From NCBI RefSeq assembly GCF_001854325.1, contig NZ_CP017754.1, forward strand, positions 1,612,001-1,676,000: a DNA stretch of 64,000 bases. Direction: 5' to 3'. The notes beneath the pieces were generated by a model that saw nothing but the letters and a program-made list of their open reading frames with translations, was not told the origin of the DNA and ran no database searches. Origin of the DNA: Cupriavidus malaysiensis (lineage in GTDB: Bacteria > Pseudomonadota > Gammaproteobacteria > Burkholderiales > Burkholderiaceae). The translations under genes and the position numbers were made by a program. Below, piece by piece: positions 42,140-53,467 of this stretch (the stretch's first letter is position 1; every line of letters starts with the position of its first letter).

Positions 42140-43681
42140 ATGTCTGACAAGCTCATCATTTTCGACACCACCTTGCGCGATGGCGAGCAATCGCCCGGCG
42201 CCTCGATGACGCGCGAGGAGAAGATCCGTATCGCCCGCCAGCTCGAGCGACTGAAGGTCGACGTGATCGAGGCCGGTTTCGCCGCCAGCTCGAATGGTGA
42301 TTTCGAGGCCATCCGCGCCATTGCCCAGACCGTCAAGGATTCGACCATCTGCTCGCTGGCCCGCGCCAACGACAAGGACATCGCGCGTGCCGCCGAGGCG
42401 CTGAAGCCGGCCAATTCCTTCCGCATCCATACCTTCATCGCCACGTCGGCGCTGCACATGGAGAAGAAGCTGCGCATGACGCCCGACCAGGTCTACGAGC
42501 AGGCCCGCCTGGCGGTGCGCTTCGCGCGCCAGTTCACCGATGACATCGAGTTCTCGCCCGAGGACGGCAGCCGCTCGGACATGGACTTCCTGTGCCGCGT
42601 GCTGGAAGCGGTGATCGCCGAAGGCGCCACCACCATCAACCTGCCCGATACCGTTGGCTACGCGGTGCCGGAAGGCTATGCCGGCCTGATCCGCTCGGTG
42701 CGCGAGCGCATCCCCAATTCCGACAAGGCGATCTGGTCGGTGCATTGCCACAACGATCTCGGCATGGCCGTGGCCAACTCGCTGGCGGCGGTCAAGCTCG
42801 GCGGCGCGCGCCAGATCGAGTGCACCATCAACGGCCTGGGCGAGCGTGCCGGCAACACCAGCCTGGAAGAGGTGGTGATGGCGGTCAAGACCCGCCGCGA
42901 CTATTTCGACCTCGACGTCGGTGTCGATACCACCCAGATCGTGCCGGCCTCCAAGCTGGTCTCGCAGATCACCGGCTTCGTGGTGCAGCCCAATAAGGCC
43001 GTGGTCGGCGCCAATGCCTTCGCGCATGCGTCCGGCATCCACCAGGACGGCGTGCTCAAGGCGCGCGACACCTACGAAATCATGCGCGCGGAGGACGTGG
43101 GCTGGAGCGCCAACAAGATCGTGCTGGGCAAGCTCTCCGGCCGCAACGCCTTCAAGCAGCGCCTGCAGGAACTGGGCATCGAGATGGAGAGCGAAGCCGA
43201 GATCAACGCCGCCTTCACCCGTTTCAAGGAACTGGCTGACCAGAAGGCCGAGATCTTCGACGAAGACATCGTCGCCATCGTCTCCGACGAGGCCACCGAG
43301 GCGTCCAACGAACACTACCGCTTCGTTTCGCTGTCGCAGCGTTCGGAGACCGGTGAGCGTCCGCATGCCCGCGTCGTCTTCAATATGGACGGACAGGAGC
43401 AGATCGGCGAGGCCGAGGGCAACGGCCCGGTCGATGCCACGCTGCACGCCATCGAGGGCAAGGTCGGCAGCGGCGCCGAACTGGTGTTGTACTCGGTCAA
43501 CGCCATCACCACCGGCACGCAGGCCCAGGGCGAGGTCACGGTGCGCCTGTCGAAGGCCGGCCGTATCGTCAACGGCGTGGGCACCGATCCCGACATCGTT
43601 GCAGCTTCGGCCAAGGCCTATCTGGCCGCGCTGAACAAGCTGCACGACAAGGCCGTGCAGAAGATCAACCCGCAGATCTGA
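42140..43681 (+). CDS. leuA: 2-Isopropylmalate synthase
   Basis: A 513-residue enzyme that condenses acetyl-CoA with 2-oxoisovalerate, the committed step to leucine. The catalytic barrel opens with '[16 protein letters not shown]' and has '[18 protein letters not shown]'. The C-terminal regulatory domain (about 390-505) binds leucine for feedback inhibition. The ATG at 42140 follows CCAGGAGCC; longer in-frame sequence upstream overlaps the attenuator terminator. It is monocistronic and ends in a strong terminator. Control is thus likely double: attenuation at transcription and leucine inhibition of the enzyme. Confidence 0.97.
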   Translation: MSDKLIIFDTTLRDGEQSPGASMTREEKIRIARQLERLKVDVIEAGFAASSNGDFEAIRAIAQTVKDSTICSLARANDKDIARAAEALKPANSFRIHTFIATSALHMEKKLRMTPDQVYEQARLAVRFARQFTDDIEFSPEDGSRSDMDFLCRVLEAVIAEGATTINLPDTVGYAVPEGYAGLIRSVRERIPNSDKAIWSVHCHNDLGMAVANSLAAVKLGGARQIECTINGLGERAGNTSLEEVVMAVKTRRDYFDLDVGVDTTQIVPASKLVSQITGFVVQPNKAVVGANAFAHASGIHQDGVLKARDTYEIMRAEDVGWSANKIVLGKLSGRNAFKQRLQELGIEMESEAEINAAFTRFKELADQKAEIFDEDIVAIVSDEATEASNEHYRFVSLSQRSETGERPHARVVFNMDGQEQIGEAEGNGPVDATLHAIEGKVGSGAELVLYSVNAITTGTQAQGEVTVRLSKAGRIVNGVGTDPDIVAASAKAYLAALNKLHDKAVQKINPQI

Positions 43682-43733
43682 TCCGGATCCGCGCTGGCGG
43701 TCGACGGCCGATCCGGCCCGAAGACCGGAACGA

Positions 43734-43770
43734 CCCGCCTGCCTCCGACCCGGAGGCGGGCGGGTTTTTT
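43734..43770 (+). terminator. Rho-independent terminator after leuA
   Basis: CCCGCCTGCCTCCG pairs with CGGAGGCGGGCGGG (one G-T pair) across a 3-nt loop, followed by six T. Confidence 0.9.
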
Positions 43771-43790
43771 CATGGCCGCGCGGGCTCGCC

Positions 43791-44315
43791 TCAGCGCCGG
43801 CGGTCGGCGTCGTAGAGCGGGTCGGGCGTGACCTGGGTCTGGCGCAGCACGCCGCTGTCGTCGAAGTAGAAGTTGAACATCGAAGGCCACTGGCCCTCGT
43901 GCTTGAAACGGTACGACCAGACTTCGCGCTTCATCAGCGGGAAGTACTGCACCGGCTCGCGCGACTTGCCGAAGTGCTCGAGCACGTCACGCTTGGTCCA
44001 GATGCCGACCTCGGCCTTGTACAGCTCGGCCGTCTGCAGCATCTGCCGGAAGGCGGTCAGCCGGCCCTGGCTGTCGAAGTCGGCGGCGTAGGCCTGCTGG
44101 CCGAGCGGCTGCTTGGAATAGATCCAGCGGCTGGTGCCGTCGCGCAGGGAGAAAATGTCGGTCGGTTGGCCGAAGGTGGCCTGGACCGTGGCCTGTGGTG
44201 CGCCGAGCAGCTTCTGGCCTTCCTGCTCGGGAGCCAGCACGGCGCAGGCCGAGAGCGCGGCGGCGGCCAGGACCAGCGCCGATTGCGCGACGATACGCGG
44301 AAAAGAGGAGGGCAT
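43791..44315 (-). CDS. BamE-like outer-membrane lipoprotein
   Basis: A 174-residue predicted lipoprotein with signal peptide and lipobox 'ALSAC'. The mature part has two BamE/SmpA-like units ('GAPQATVQATFGQPTDIFSL' and 'KRDVLEHFGKSREPVQYFPL'), each followed by a strand with Trp/Tyr ('SRWIYS', 'EVWSYRF'). The function is not known; related domains assist outer-membrane protein assembly or act as inhibitors. The gene is convergent with leuA and divergent from the binding-protein gene. Confidence 0.82.
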   Translation of the reverse strand: MPSSFPRIVAQSALVLAAAALSACAVLAPEQEGQKLLGAPQATVQATFGQPTDIFSLRDGTSRWIYSKQPLGQQAYAADFDSQGRLTAFRQMLQTAELYKAEVGIWTKRDVLEHFGKSREPVQYFPLMKREVWSYRFKHEGQWPSMFNFYFDDSGVLRQTQVTPDPLYDADRRR

Positions 44316-44586
44316 GGTAATCCTTGGGTTCCTGCGGCACCGGGGCGCGAGGCATCCCGGCAGCAGGCCGATGCGGAAAGTGTAGCGGGCGCATGCCGGG
44401 CGTGTGAAGCCGGCGGCAACCCCGCCGGCTCAGGGCCGGCCCCGATTTCCCGCGTGATCTCCCCTCTATCTTCTATTTATTGCGCGGATCCTGCTCCCAA
44501 TTGCCGCTTGCGATCCGCTGTGTGCCGGACTTGGCGTGGCCCGGCGCGCTCGCGTACCATGCTCGTTTTCTGGCGGGAGGGTGGGC

Positions 44587-45891
44587 GTGCAAGAGACGGC
44601 GGAGAAGGCGGAATCCGGTTGCGGCGCGGGTGTGGGTCGGCGCCTGCGGCCATGGCGCTGGCTGGCGGCGGGGCTGGTGTGCCTGGCGGCTGCGACGGCC
44701 GGCGCACAGGAGCCGATCCGGCTGGGCATGATCGACGGACTTTCCGGTCCCTTCGCCAATGCCGGCGAAATGGTGGCGCGCAACCTGCGCCTGGCCATCG
44801 AGCAGGTCAATGCGCGCGGCGGCGTCAAGACCGCCGAGGGCATGCGCCCGCTGGACCTGGTGACCTTCGACAGCAAGGGCAATGTCGACGAGAGCCTGAT
44901 CCAGTTCCGCGCGCTGGTCGACAAGCGCATTCCCTTCGTACTGCAGGGCAACAGTTCGGCCGTGGCGGGCGCACTGGTGGCGGCGGTCAACCGCCACAAT
45001 GCGCGCGAGCCGGGTGCGCGCGTGCTGTTCCTCAACTATTCCGCGGTCGATCCCGGGCTGACCAACGAGAACTGCAGCTTCTGGCACTTCCGTTTCGATG
45101 CCAGCGCCGATATGCGCATGCAGGCCCTGGCCGAGGCCATCCGCACCGACAAGTCGGTGCGCCGCGTCTACCTGATCAACCAGGACTACAGTTTCGGCCA
45201 CCAGGTTTCGCAGTCGGCGGCCGCCATGCTGGCCGCCAAGCGACCGGACGTGAAGGTGGTGGGGGAGGAATTCCATCCCATCGGCAAGGTCAAGGATTTC
45301 GCGCCCTACATCGCCAAGATCAAGGCCAGCGGCGCCGATGCGGTGATCACCGGCAACTGGGGCAACGATCTCACGCTGATGGTCAAGGCGGCGCGCGAGG
45401 GCGGCCTCGGCGCCAGGTTCTACACCTTCTACGGCAACAGCCTCGGCGCGCCGGCAGCGATGGGCGATGCCGGCGTCGGCCAGGTGCTGGCGGTGGCCGA
45501 ATGGCATCCCAATGTCGGCGGTGCCGCGTCGGACGCGTTCTACCGGGCCTTCCGCGCGCGCTACCCGGAGCCCAGGGACGACTACCTGCTGCTGCGCATG
45601 CAGGTGATGATCGAGATGCTGGCGCGCGCCATCGAGCAGGCCGGCTCGACCGACGCGGTCAAGGTGGCGCACGCGCTCGAAGGCATGCGCTATGTCAACG
45701 CCTTCCATGATGCCACCATGCGCGCGGCCGACCACCAGTTGCAGCAACCGCTCTACGTCTCGGTGATGGCGCGCCAGGGCGGCGAGGTGCGCTTCGACAA
45801 CGAGGGCTCCGGCTATGGCTTCCGCACGGTGCGCAAGCTGACGGCGGCGCAGGCGATGCTGCCCACCACCTGCCGGATGGAGCGCTACTAG
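44587..45891 (+). CDS. Periplasmic binding protein of branched-chain amino acid ABC type (orphan)
   Basis: A 434-residue type I periplasmic binding protein of the HAAT (LivJ-like) family. After a hydrophobic export signal ('WRWLAAGLVCLAAATAGAQ') comes 'IRLGMIDGLSGPFANAGEM', the usual first ligand-binding segment, and then 'YLINQDYSFGHQVSQSAAAM' between the lobes. I chose the GTG at 44587 because GGGAGG lies 6 bp upstream; an ATG at 44536 would make an unusually long signal region. No permease or ATPase genes are nearby, so it works with partners encoded elsewhere or as a sensor. Ligand unknown. Confidence 0.85.
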   Translation: MQETAEKAESGCGAGVGRRLRPWRWLAAGLVCLAAATAGAQEPIRLGMIDGLSGPFANAGEMVARNLRLAIEQVNARGGVKTAEGMRPLDLVTFDSKGNVDESLIQFRALVDKRIPFVLQGNSSAVAGALVAAVNRHNAREPGARVLFLNYSAVDPGLTNENCSFWHFRFDASADMRMQALAEAIRTDKSVRRVYLINQDYSFGHQVSQSAAAMLAAKRPDVKVVGEEFHPIGKVKDFAPYIAKIKASGADAVITGNWGNDLTLMVKAAREGGLGARFYTFYGNSLGAPAAMGDAGVGQVLAVAEWHPNVGGAASDAFYRAFRARYPEPRDDYLLLRMQVMIEMLARAIEQAGSTDAVKVAHALEGMRYVNAFHDATMRAADHQLQQPLYVSVMARQGGEVRFDNEGSGYGFRTVRKLTAAQAMLPTTCRMERY

Positions 45892-45900
45892 CCTGCCGGC

Positions 45901-45929
45901 GCGGCCGGCGTGTGCGCCGGCCGCGTTTT
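45901..45929 (+). terminator. Terminator overlapping the rpsO promoter region
   Basis: GCGGCCGGCG and CGCCGGCCGC form a perfect 10-bp stem with a TGTG loop, followed by GTTTTC. It ends the binding-protein transcript and extends into the -35/spacer region of the rpsO promoter. Confidence 0.7.
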
Positions 45930-45939
45930 CCGCTATAAT
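45911..45939 (+). promoter_or_regulatory. Promoter of rpsO
   Basis: Consensus -10 TATAAT at 45934-45939. The -35 position (45911-45916, TGTGCG) is poor and falls in the terminator loop. The leader to the rpsO ATG is about 110 nt. Confidence 0.6.
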
Positions 45940-46056
45940 CGCCGCCTGTCGTTGCCAGGCCAGCCGGCCGGGCGCGGCAGATGCCTGACAAGACACAAGG
46001 CACGACGCATGCGGCGCATCCCGCGCTGTGGCGTTCGCAAGTGAAAGGAAATCAAC

Positions 46057-46326
46057 ATGGCAGTCGCCGATATCAACAAGTCCGAAGTCATCAAGCAGTT
46101 CGCGCGTGGCGCCAACGACACCGGCAGCCCCGAAGTCCAGGTTGCCCTGCTGACCACCCGCATCAACGAACTGACCCCGCACTTCAAGGCCAACATGAAG
46201 GATCACCACAGCCGCCGCGGCCTGCTGCGCATGGTGAGCCGTCGTCGTCGCCTGCTGGACTACCTGAAGTCCAGCGATGCGGACCGCTACCGCGCGCTGA
46301 TCGAAAAGCTGGGCCTGCGCAAGTAA
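46057..46326 (+). CDS. rpsO: 30S ribosomal protein S15
   Basis: An 89-residue protein of the small ribosomal subunit that binds 16S rRNA early in assembly. The full family signature is present ('[20 protein letters not shown]' and '[20 protein letters not shown]'). GAAAGGAAA precedes the ATG. The order rpsO-pnp is conserved in many bacteria. The leader of about 110 nt is long enough for S15 autoregulation, but I could not define the structure. Confidence 0.98.
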   Translation: MAVADINKSEVIKQFARGANDTGSPEVQVALLTTRINELTPHFKANMKDHHSRRGLLRMVSRRRRLLDYLKSSDADRYRALIEKLGLRK

Positions 46327-46383
46327 GGCACGGCCGGATGGCGGCACGGAAACTCGGACCGCACGCATTGGCGTGAAGCCGCG

Positions 46384-46423
46384 ATGCCTGCGTCAGCAAC
46401 GCTGATGCAGGCATTTTGTTTTT
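46384..46423 (+). terminator. Rho-independent terminator after rpsO
   Basis: ATGCCTGCGTCAGC pairs with GCTGATGCAGGCAT (one G-T pair) across AAC, followed by TTTGTTTTT. Readthrough into pnp is possible, as in E. coli. Confidence 0.88.
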
Positions 46424-46589
46424 GTGGCCCGTCGCTTGCCGGGCGGCCATCCCGCGCGAGTGGATTTCCATTCACTCCACGTCGCCGCGCCGAACGGCCC
46501 GGCGCCCGTTGCACCAAGGCGCGCAACGGGGTAACGTAACCTGTTCTTTACCCAACGGATACCGGGGCCAGCCAAGGAAGCAGGGTCTT

Positions 46590-46735
46590 GTGTCATTCCA
46601 GCGCGCCATCGCCGCCCGGGACGGGGTGGCAGGTGGCGCGCTGGAATGGCATAGCACTCCCCTTCGACCGCGACTGGCGCAGACCCGGCAGTTAGCCCGC
46701 GGCTGGGAACGCGGGCGTTGCACCCTCGGGTGCAA
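46590..46735 (+). promoter_or_regulatory. Structured pnp leader with RNase III-like stem-loop
   Basis: CATTCCAGCGCGCCA (46594-46608) pairs perfectly with TGGCGCGCTGGAATG (46634-46648). Inside, GCCGCCC (46611-46617) pairs with GGGTGGC (46624-46630), giving about 22 bp of helix. Two more hairpins follow: CCCGC..GCGGG (46696-46715) and TTGCACC..GGTGCAA (46718-46735), the latter 16 nt before the pnp ribosome site. In E. coli such a leader stem is cut by RNase III and lets PNPase repress itself. A weak promoter (TTGCAC 46509-46514, 17 bp, TAACGT) may start a separate pnp transcript. Confidence 0.65.
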
Positions 46736-46761
46736 GCATGAACGAAGACGAAGGAACGCTC

Positions 46762-48933
<2,172 letters not shown>

Positions 48934-48974
48934 GCGCGGCAGGCCGCGCCCCGTTCAGGCGGGGCGCGCAGCGG

Positions 48975-49007
48975 AAAAACGGCTGGCGATGTCCAGCCGT
49001 TTTTTTG
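48975..49007 (+). terminator. Rho-independent terminator after pnp
   Basis: AAAAACGGCTGG (48975-48986) pairs with CCAGCCGTTTTT (48993-49004) across 6 nt with a T-tail. Just upstream GCGCCCC (48946-48952) and GGGGCGC (48961-48967) form a second hairpin. Confidence 0.9.
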
Positions 49008-49147
49008 TTTACACTGCGGCAGTTCCGCGGCTTGCGCGGACGGCGCGGCCCGCGGGCCGGCCCCCGCGCAAGCCGCGTGTCCGCTTCCTTTTTTTCGCGG
49101 CACAGGCGCGCAGCATGCGCCGCGCACCCTCACAGCAAGGAGTCCCA

Positions 49148-50152
49148 ATGCGAGCCATCGAGATCCGTGAATACGGCGCCCCAGAGGTCCTGCAGGAAAC
49201 GCAGCGCCCGGATCCCCAGCCCAAGGCCGGCGAGATCCTGATCCGCGTCGCGGCCTCGGGCGTCAACCGGCCCGACGTCTTCCAGCGTACCGGCAACTAC
49301 CCGGTGCCGCCCGGCGCCTCCGACCTGCCCGGCCTGGAAGTGGCCGGCGTGGTGGCGGGCGGCGATCTCGCGCACGCCGACAACCGCTTCGGCCTCAAGG
49401 TGGGCGACCGCGTCTGCGCCCTGGTGCAGGGCGGCGGCTACGCGGAGCTGTGCACGGCGCCGGTGGCGCAATGCCTGCCGGTGCCGGCCGGGCTGTCTGA
49501 CATCGAGGCCGCGGCATTGCCGGAGACCTTCTTCACGGTGTGGAGCAACGTCTTCGACCGCGGCTACCTGGGTCGCGGCCCGCGCGGCAAGGACGAGACG
49601 CTGCTGATCCAGGGCGGCTCCAGCGGCATCGGCACCACGGCCATCCAGATCGCCAAGGCGCTCGGCTTCAAGGTCTTCGTCACCGCCGGCAGCGCCGACA
49701 AGTGCGCCGCCTGCGAGGCGCTCGGCGCGGATCGCGCGATCAACTACAAGACCGAGGACTTCGTCGCCGAGATCAAGGCCCTTACCGAAGGGCGCGGCGT
49801 CGACGTGATCCTCGACATGGTCGCCGGCCCCTACCTGGCGCGCGAACTGTCCTGCATCGCCGATGACGGCCGCATCGTCATCATCGCGCTGCTCGGCGGC
49901 GCCAAGGCAGAAATCCCGCTCGGCGACATCCTGCGCCGGCGCATCACCGTCACCGGCTCCACGCTGCGCCCGCGCCCGGCTGCATTCAAGGGCGAGATCG
50001 CGCGCGCCCTGCACGAGCAGGTGTGGCCGCTGCTGGCCGCCGGCCAGATCAAGCCGGCGATTTTCCGCACCTTCCCGGCAGCGCAGGCGGCCGAAGCGCA
50101 TCGCCTGATGGAGTCGAGCGAGCATATCGGGAAGATCGTCCTGACCTGGTGA
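49148..50152 (+). CDS. NAD(P)H quinone oxidoreductase, PIG3 type
   Basis: A 334-residue zinc-free medium-chain dehydrogenase/reductase. The N-terminus '[20 protein letters not shown]', '[21 protein letters not shown]' (35-55) and the nucleotide loop '[19 protein letters not shown]' match the PIG3/TP53I3-like quinone oxidoreductases, which reduce quinones with NADPH. The ATG at 49148 follows AAGGAG by 5 bp. The physiological electron acceptor is unknown. It has its own terminator-bounded unit between pnp and tpiA. Confidence 0.92.
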   Translation: MRAIEIREYGAPEVLQETQRPDPQPKAGEILIRVAASGVNRPDVFQRTGNYPVPPGASDLPGLEVAGVVAGGDLAHADNRFGLKVGDRVCALVQGGGYAELCTAPVAQCLPVPAGLSDIEAAALPETFFTVWSNVFDRGYLGRGPRGKDETLLIQGGSSGIGTTAIQIAKALGFKVFVTAGSADKCAACEALGADRAINYKTEDFVAEIKALTEGRGVDVILDMVAGPYLARELSCIADDGRIVIIALLGGAKAEIPLGDILRRRITVTGSTLRPRPAAFKGEIARALHEQVWPLLAAGQIKPAIFRTFPAAQAAEAHRLMESSEHIGKIVLTW

Positions 50153-50195
50153 GGGGGGGGCGCCAAAACCGTTGGCCAAGCATTGTGTCTTGGCT

Positions 50196-50219
50196 CCCTC
50201 TCCCCGCATGGGGAGAGGG
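50196..50219. repeat. Palindromic CCCTCTCCCC element
   Basis: CCCTCTCCCC and GGGGAGAGGG form a perfect 10-bp inverted repeat around GCAT, followed by a G/A-rich tract (GGGGGAGAGGGG). Elements of this look are often dispersed in proteobacterial genomes. It could also end the quinone-reductase transcript, but has no T-run. The rest of 50153-50412 holds only the tpiA promoter. Confidence 0.45.
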
Positions 50220-50347
50220 TGGGGGAGAGGGGTGGTCTAGCAAGGCGCCACGCGCAACGAAGCCGCCGGTGTGGTCCAGCGCGCCAAGGCAAAGAGGAAG
50301 CCGCCTCTTGGTTCTTTGGGTGGCTTGGCCGCCGTTCCGTGCCGACA

Positions 50348-50377
50348 TGGCGCCGTCGCAATCCCCACGTTACAATA
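50348..50377 (+). promoter_or_regulatory. Promoter of tpiA
   Basis: -10 TACAAT at 50372-50377; a weak -35 TGGCGC at 50348-50353 with an 18-bp spacer. The start near 50384 lies about 30 nt before the GTG. Confidence 0.5.
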
Positions 50378-50412
50378 CTGGGTTTAGTCAAAATGAGGCA
50401 GGGGCGATTCGC

Positions 50413-51150
50413 GTGAGAGACAAGCTCGTCATCGGCAACTGGAAGATGCATGGCAGCCTGGCCGCCAATGAGGCGTTGCTGGCTGCGATCAAGGCGGCAC
50501 CGGCGCGTGCGCGCCTGGCGGTGTGCGCACCGTTCCCCTACCTGGCGCAGTGCCAGGCCTTGCTGCGCGGCAGCGCGGTGGCCTGGGGCGCGCAGGATGT
50601 GTCGGCCGAGGCGCGCGGTGCCTTCACCGGCGAAGTGGCCGCTTCGATGCTGGTCGACTTCGGCGTAAGCTACGCCCTGGTCGGGCACTCGGAGCGCCGC
50701 AGCTACCACGGCGAGACCGATGCGGTCGTCGCGGCCAAGGCGCTGCGTGCGCTCGATGCGGGCATCGTGCCGGTGGTGTGCGTGGGCGAAACCCTGGCGC
50801 AGCGCGAGGCGGGCGAGACCGAGGCCGTGGTCGGCCGTCAGCTGCAGGCGGTGCTGGATGCGCTGTCGGTCGAGCAGCTCGGCCGCGTCGTGCTGGCCTA
50901 TGAGCCGGTCTGGGCCATCGGCACCGGCAAGACCGCGACCAGCGCGCAGGCGCAGGCCGTGCATGCCTTCCTGCGGGCACAGGTGGCGGCGTGCGACGCC
51001 GGCGTGGCGCAGGGCATGGCCATCCTGTATGGCGGCAGTGTCAAGCCGGACAACGCCGCCGAACTGTTCTCCATGGCGGATATCGACGGGGGGCTGATCG
51101 GTGGCGCCTCGCTCAAGTCGGAAGATTTCCTCGCGATCGGCAACGCCTGA
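50413..51150 (+). CDS. tpiA: Triosephosphate isomerase
   Basis: A 245-residue glycolytic TIM barrel that interconverts dihydroxyacetone phosphate and glyceraldehyde 3-phosphate. The substrate and catalytic residues are in 'GNWKM' (Asn, Lys), 'VGHSERR' (His) and '[15 protein letters not shown]' (Glu and the flexible lid). The phosphate loop 'YGGSVKPDN' is present. The start is the GTG at 50413, because the protein then begins '[11 protein letters not shown]' as in homologues; the ribosome site is weak. secG follows 45 bp downstream. Confidence 0.97.
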   Translation: MRDKLVIGNWKMHGSLAANEALLAAIKAAPARARLAVCAPFPYLAQCQALLRGSAVAWGAQDVSAEARGAFTGEVAASMLVDFGVSYALVGHSERRSYHGETDAVVAAKALRALDAGIVPVVCVGETLAQREAGETEAVVGRQLQAVLDALSVEQLGRVVLAYEPVWAIGTGKTATSAQAQAVHAFLRAQVAACDAGVAQGMAILYGGSVKPDNAAELFSMADIDGGLIGGASLKSEDFLAIGNA

Positions 51151-51195
51151 ATGCCGGCCGTATCGATCGATTGATCAGGCAAGCGAATCAAACAA

Positions 51196-51567
51196 ATGGC
51201 AATTTTCAAAACTCTGTTGGTGGTCCTGCAGGTGCTGTCCGCGCTGGGCGTGATCGGTCTGGTGCTGCTCCAGCACGGCAAGGGCGCGGATGTCGGCGCG
51301 GCCTTCGGCTCGGGAGCCTCGGGCAGCCTGTTCGGTGCCACCGGCTCGGCCAACTTCCTGTCGCGCACGACGGCGGTGCTGGCGACGGTCTTCTTCGCCT
51401 GCACGCTGGCCCTGACGCTGATGACCAACTACCGTCCGGCGGCTTCGCTGGGGGTGATGGGGGCCGCGCCGCAGGTTGCGCCGGCCGCCGCTTCGGCGCC
51501 TGCCGCCAGCGCACCGGCCGCGGCTGCCGCGGCGTCGGCGCCGGCTGCGCCTGCAGTACCGAAATAA
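51196..51567 (+). CDS. secG: Preprotein translocase subunit SecG
   Basis: A 123-residue inner-membrane protein that assists SecYE in protein export. Two membrane helices ('[20 protein letters not shown]' and '[17 protein letters not shown]') flank the conserved '[20 protein letters not shown]'. The C-terminal 40 residues are an Ala/Pro-rich tail. The order tpiA-secG-tRNA-Leu-nuo is typical for Burkholderiales. Confidence 0.96.
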   Translation: MAIFKTLLVVLQVLSALGVIGLVLLQHGKGADVGAAFGSGASGSLFGATGSANFLSRTTAVLATVFFACTLALTLMTNYRPAASLGVMGAAPQVAPAAASAPAASAPAAAAAASAPAAPAVPK

Positions 51568-51602
51568 TCAGGATTCGGACCCCGGGATTCCTGATCTTTT
51601 TT
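51567..51602 (+). terminator. Weak terminator after secG
   Basis: ATCAGG (51567-51572) pairs with CCTGAT (51590-51595), followed by CTTTTTT. The stem is short, with a GGACCCC-rich loop, so readthrough is likely. Confidence 0.6.
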
Positions 51603-51613
51603 GCAGTTGTGCA

Positions 51614-51643
51614 TTGAACAAATCGGGTTTCCTGGGTTAGAAT
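51614..51643 (+). promoter_or_regulatory. Promoter before tRNA-Leu and the nuo operon
   Basis: -35 TTGAAC (51614-51619), 18-bp spacer, -10 TAGAAT (51638-51643). Transcription from about 51650 would run through tRNA-Leu and on into nuoA. The 105-nt stretch before the tRNA shows no gene. Confidence 0.65.
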
Positions 51644-51754
51644 CCAAGTCTTGAAACGATTCCCCAGCGGTGGGTCTCAAACCAGATCGAAAGGTCGAGC
51701 GAGAGTCCCGAAGGGTCCTAAAACCCGGCGCCAGGCAACATTGTTTCTCCCCCA

Positions 51755-51839
51755 GCCGACGTGGTGAAATTGGTAGACACGCTATCTTGAGGGGGTAGTG
51801 GCGAAAGCTGTGCGAGTTCGAGTCTCGCCGTCGGCACCA
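51755..51839 (+). tRNA. tRNA-Leu (anticodon GAG)
   Basis: An 85-nt class II tRNA with encoded CCA (51837-51839). The acceptor stem GCCGACG pairs with CGTCGGC, the D-loop contains GGTAGACAC, the anticodon stem CTATC/GGTAG closes the loop TTGAGGG with GAG at positions 34-36, and the T-arm contains GTTCGAGTC. It decodes CTC and CTT. Confidence 0.98.
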
Positions 51840-52009
51840 AACAACTTGATCGGAGTTCGCGTCACGGGCCTTTGCGCGTTGTGCGTGAGGTGAACTCCGG
51901 CAGTCCGCAAGGCGGCGCCGTGCTTCTACGGAATGGCGCTTGGGGTGGGCAACAGGACGCCGCTTCAGCTGGTGCTGTTGACAACATTCCAGATAAGGCT
52001 GGCCGTACC

Positions 52010-52369
52010 TTGAACCTCGAAGCCTACTTCCCCGTCCTCATCCTCATCATCTTCGGCACCGTGCTTGGCGTGGCGCTGATGTCGATCGGCAGGATCCTCG
52101 GTCCCAACAAGCCTGACGCCGCGAAGCTCTCTCCCTACGAGTGCGGCTTCGAAGCCTTCGAGGATGCGCGCATGAAGTTCGACGTGCGCTACTACCTCAT
52201 CGCCATTCTCTTCATTCTGTTCGATCTCGAGACAGCCTTCCTCTTCCCCTGGGGTGTTGCCCTGAAGGAGATCGGCTGGCCGGGTTTCATCGCCATGGGC
52301 GTGTTTCTGCTGGAATTCATCGTGGGCTTCGTCTACATCTGGAAAAAGGGCGCGCTCGATTGGGAGTGA
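52010..52369 (+). CDS. nuoA: NADH-quinone oxidoreductase subunit A
   Basis: A 119-residue subunit of the complex I membrane arm with three transmembrane helices and the conserved '[20 protein letters not shown]' loop. The start is taken as TTG at 52010 because homologues begin with 'MNLEAYFPV'; a weak AAGG lies 11 bp upstream. In-frame GTG codons further upstream would add about 46 non-conserved residues. It is the first gene of the nuo operon; the palindrome TGTTGACAACA (51977-51987) lies shortly before it. Confidence 0.93.
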   Translation: MNLEAYFPVLILIIFGTVLGVALMSIGRILGPNKPDAAKLSPYECGFEAFEDARMKFDVRYYLIAILFILFDLETAFLFPWGVALKEIGWPGFIAMGVFLLEFIVGFVYIWKKGALDWE

Positions 52370-52375
52370 TGTGAA

Positions 52376-52858
52376 ATGGCAATCGAAGGCGTTCTCAACG
52401 AAGGCTTCGTCACGACTACCGCTGACAAGCTGATCAACTGGACCCGCACCGGGTCGCTGTGGCCGATGACCTTCGGCCTGGCCTGCTGTGCCGTGGAAAT
52501 GATGCATGCCGGCGCCGCGCGCTACGACCTGGACCGCTTCGGCGTGGTGTTCCGCCCGTCGCCGCGCCAGTCCGACGTGATGATCGTGGCCGGCACGCTG
52601 TGCAACAAGATGGCGCCCGCGCTGCGCAAGGTCTACGACCAGATGGCCGAGCCGCGCTGGGTGATCTCGATGGGCTCGTGCGCCAACGGCGGCGGCTACT
52701 ATCACTATTCCTACTCGGTGGTGCGCGGCTGCGATCGCATCGTGCCCGTCGATATCTACGTGCCGGGCTGCCCGCCGACCGCGGAGGCGCTGATCTACGG
52801 TGTGATCCAGTTGCAGAACAAGATCCGCCGCACCAACACCATCGCGCGCAAGGGCTGA
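52376..52858 (+). CDS. nuoB: NADH-quinone oxidoreductase subunit B
   Basis: A 160-residue peripheral subunit that holds iron-sulfur cluster N2, the last cluster before quinone. The ligands lie in '[10 protein letters not shown]' (two adjacent cysteines), 'SMGSCAN' and 'VPGCPPTAE'. It follows nuoA by 6 bp and precedes nuoC by 1 bp, so translation is tightly coupled. Confidence 0.98.
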   Translation: MAIEGVLNEGFVTTTADKLINWTRTGSLWPMTFGLACCAVEMMHAGAARYDLDRFGVVFRPSPRQSDVMIVAGTLCNKMAPALRKVYDQMAEPRWVISMGSCANGGGYYHYSYSVVRGCDRIVPVDIYVPGCPPTAEALIYGVIQLQNKIRRTNTIARKG

Positions 52859-52859
52859 C

Positions 52860-53459
52860 ATGGCGAGCATCGATACCCTCAAGTCCGCTCTCGAGAAGGT
52901 CCTGGGCAAGCGCGTACAGAAGCTGGTCGAGTCGCTCGGCGAGCTGACCCTGATCGTCAAGGCCGAGGACAGCCTGGAAGCCGCCCGCCTGCTGCGCGAC
53001 GATCCCGCGCTGCGCTTCGAGCAGCTGATCGACGTTTGCGGCGTCGACTATTCCGACTTCGGCGACGGTGCCTGGGAGGGCGCGCGTTTCGCCGCCGTCT
53101 CGCACCTGCTGTCGGTCACCCATAACTGGCGCCTGCGCCTGCGTGTGTTCGCGCCGGACGACGATTTTCCGGTGGTGCCGTCGCTGATCGATATCTGGAA
53201 CTCGGCCAACTGGTTCGAGCGCGAAGCATTCGACTTCTACGGCATCGTGTTCGAAGGCCATCCGGACCTGCGTCGCCTGCTGACCGACTACGGTTTCGTC
53301 GGCCACCCGTTCCGCAAGGACTTCCCGGTCTCGGGCTTCGTGGAAATGCGCTACGACCCCGAGCAGAAGCGCGTGATCTACCAGCCCGTGACCATCGAGC
53401 CGCGCGAGATCACCCCGCGCGTGATCCGGGAAGACAAGTACGGCGGCGTGCAGCACTGA
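52860..53459 (+). CDS. nuoC: NADH-quinone oxidoreductase subunit C
   Basis: A 199-residue subunit of the connecting module, separate from NuoD and not fused as in E. coli. The signature '[20 protein letters not shown]' and '[20 protein letters not shown]' are typical. It lies 1 bp after nuoB and 8 bp before nuoD. Confidence 0.97.
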   Translation: MASIDTLKSALEKVLGKRVQKLVESLGELTLIVKAEDSLEAARLLRDDPALRFEQLIDVCGVDYSDFGDGAWEGARFAAVSHLLSVTHNWRLRLRVFAPDDDFPVVPSLIDIWNSANWFEREAFDFYGIVFEGHPDLRRLLTDYGFVGHPFRKDFPVSGFVEMRYDPEQKRVIYQPVTIEPREITPRVIREDKYGGVQH

Positions 53460-53467
53460 GAAGCGCA

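Noticed and set aside
51978..51983. Perfect TTGACA between tRNA-Leu and nuoA as a nuo promoter
   Set aside because: No -10-like sequence lies 16-19 bp downstream; it is reported only as part of a palindrome.
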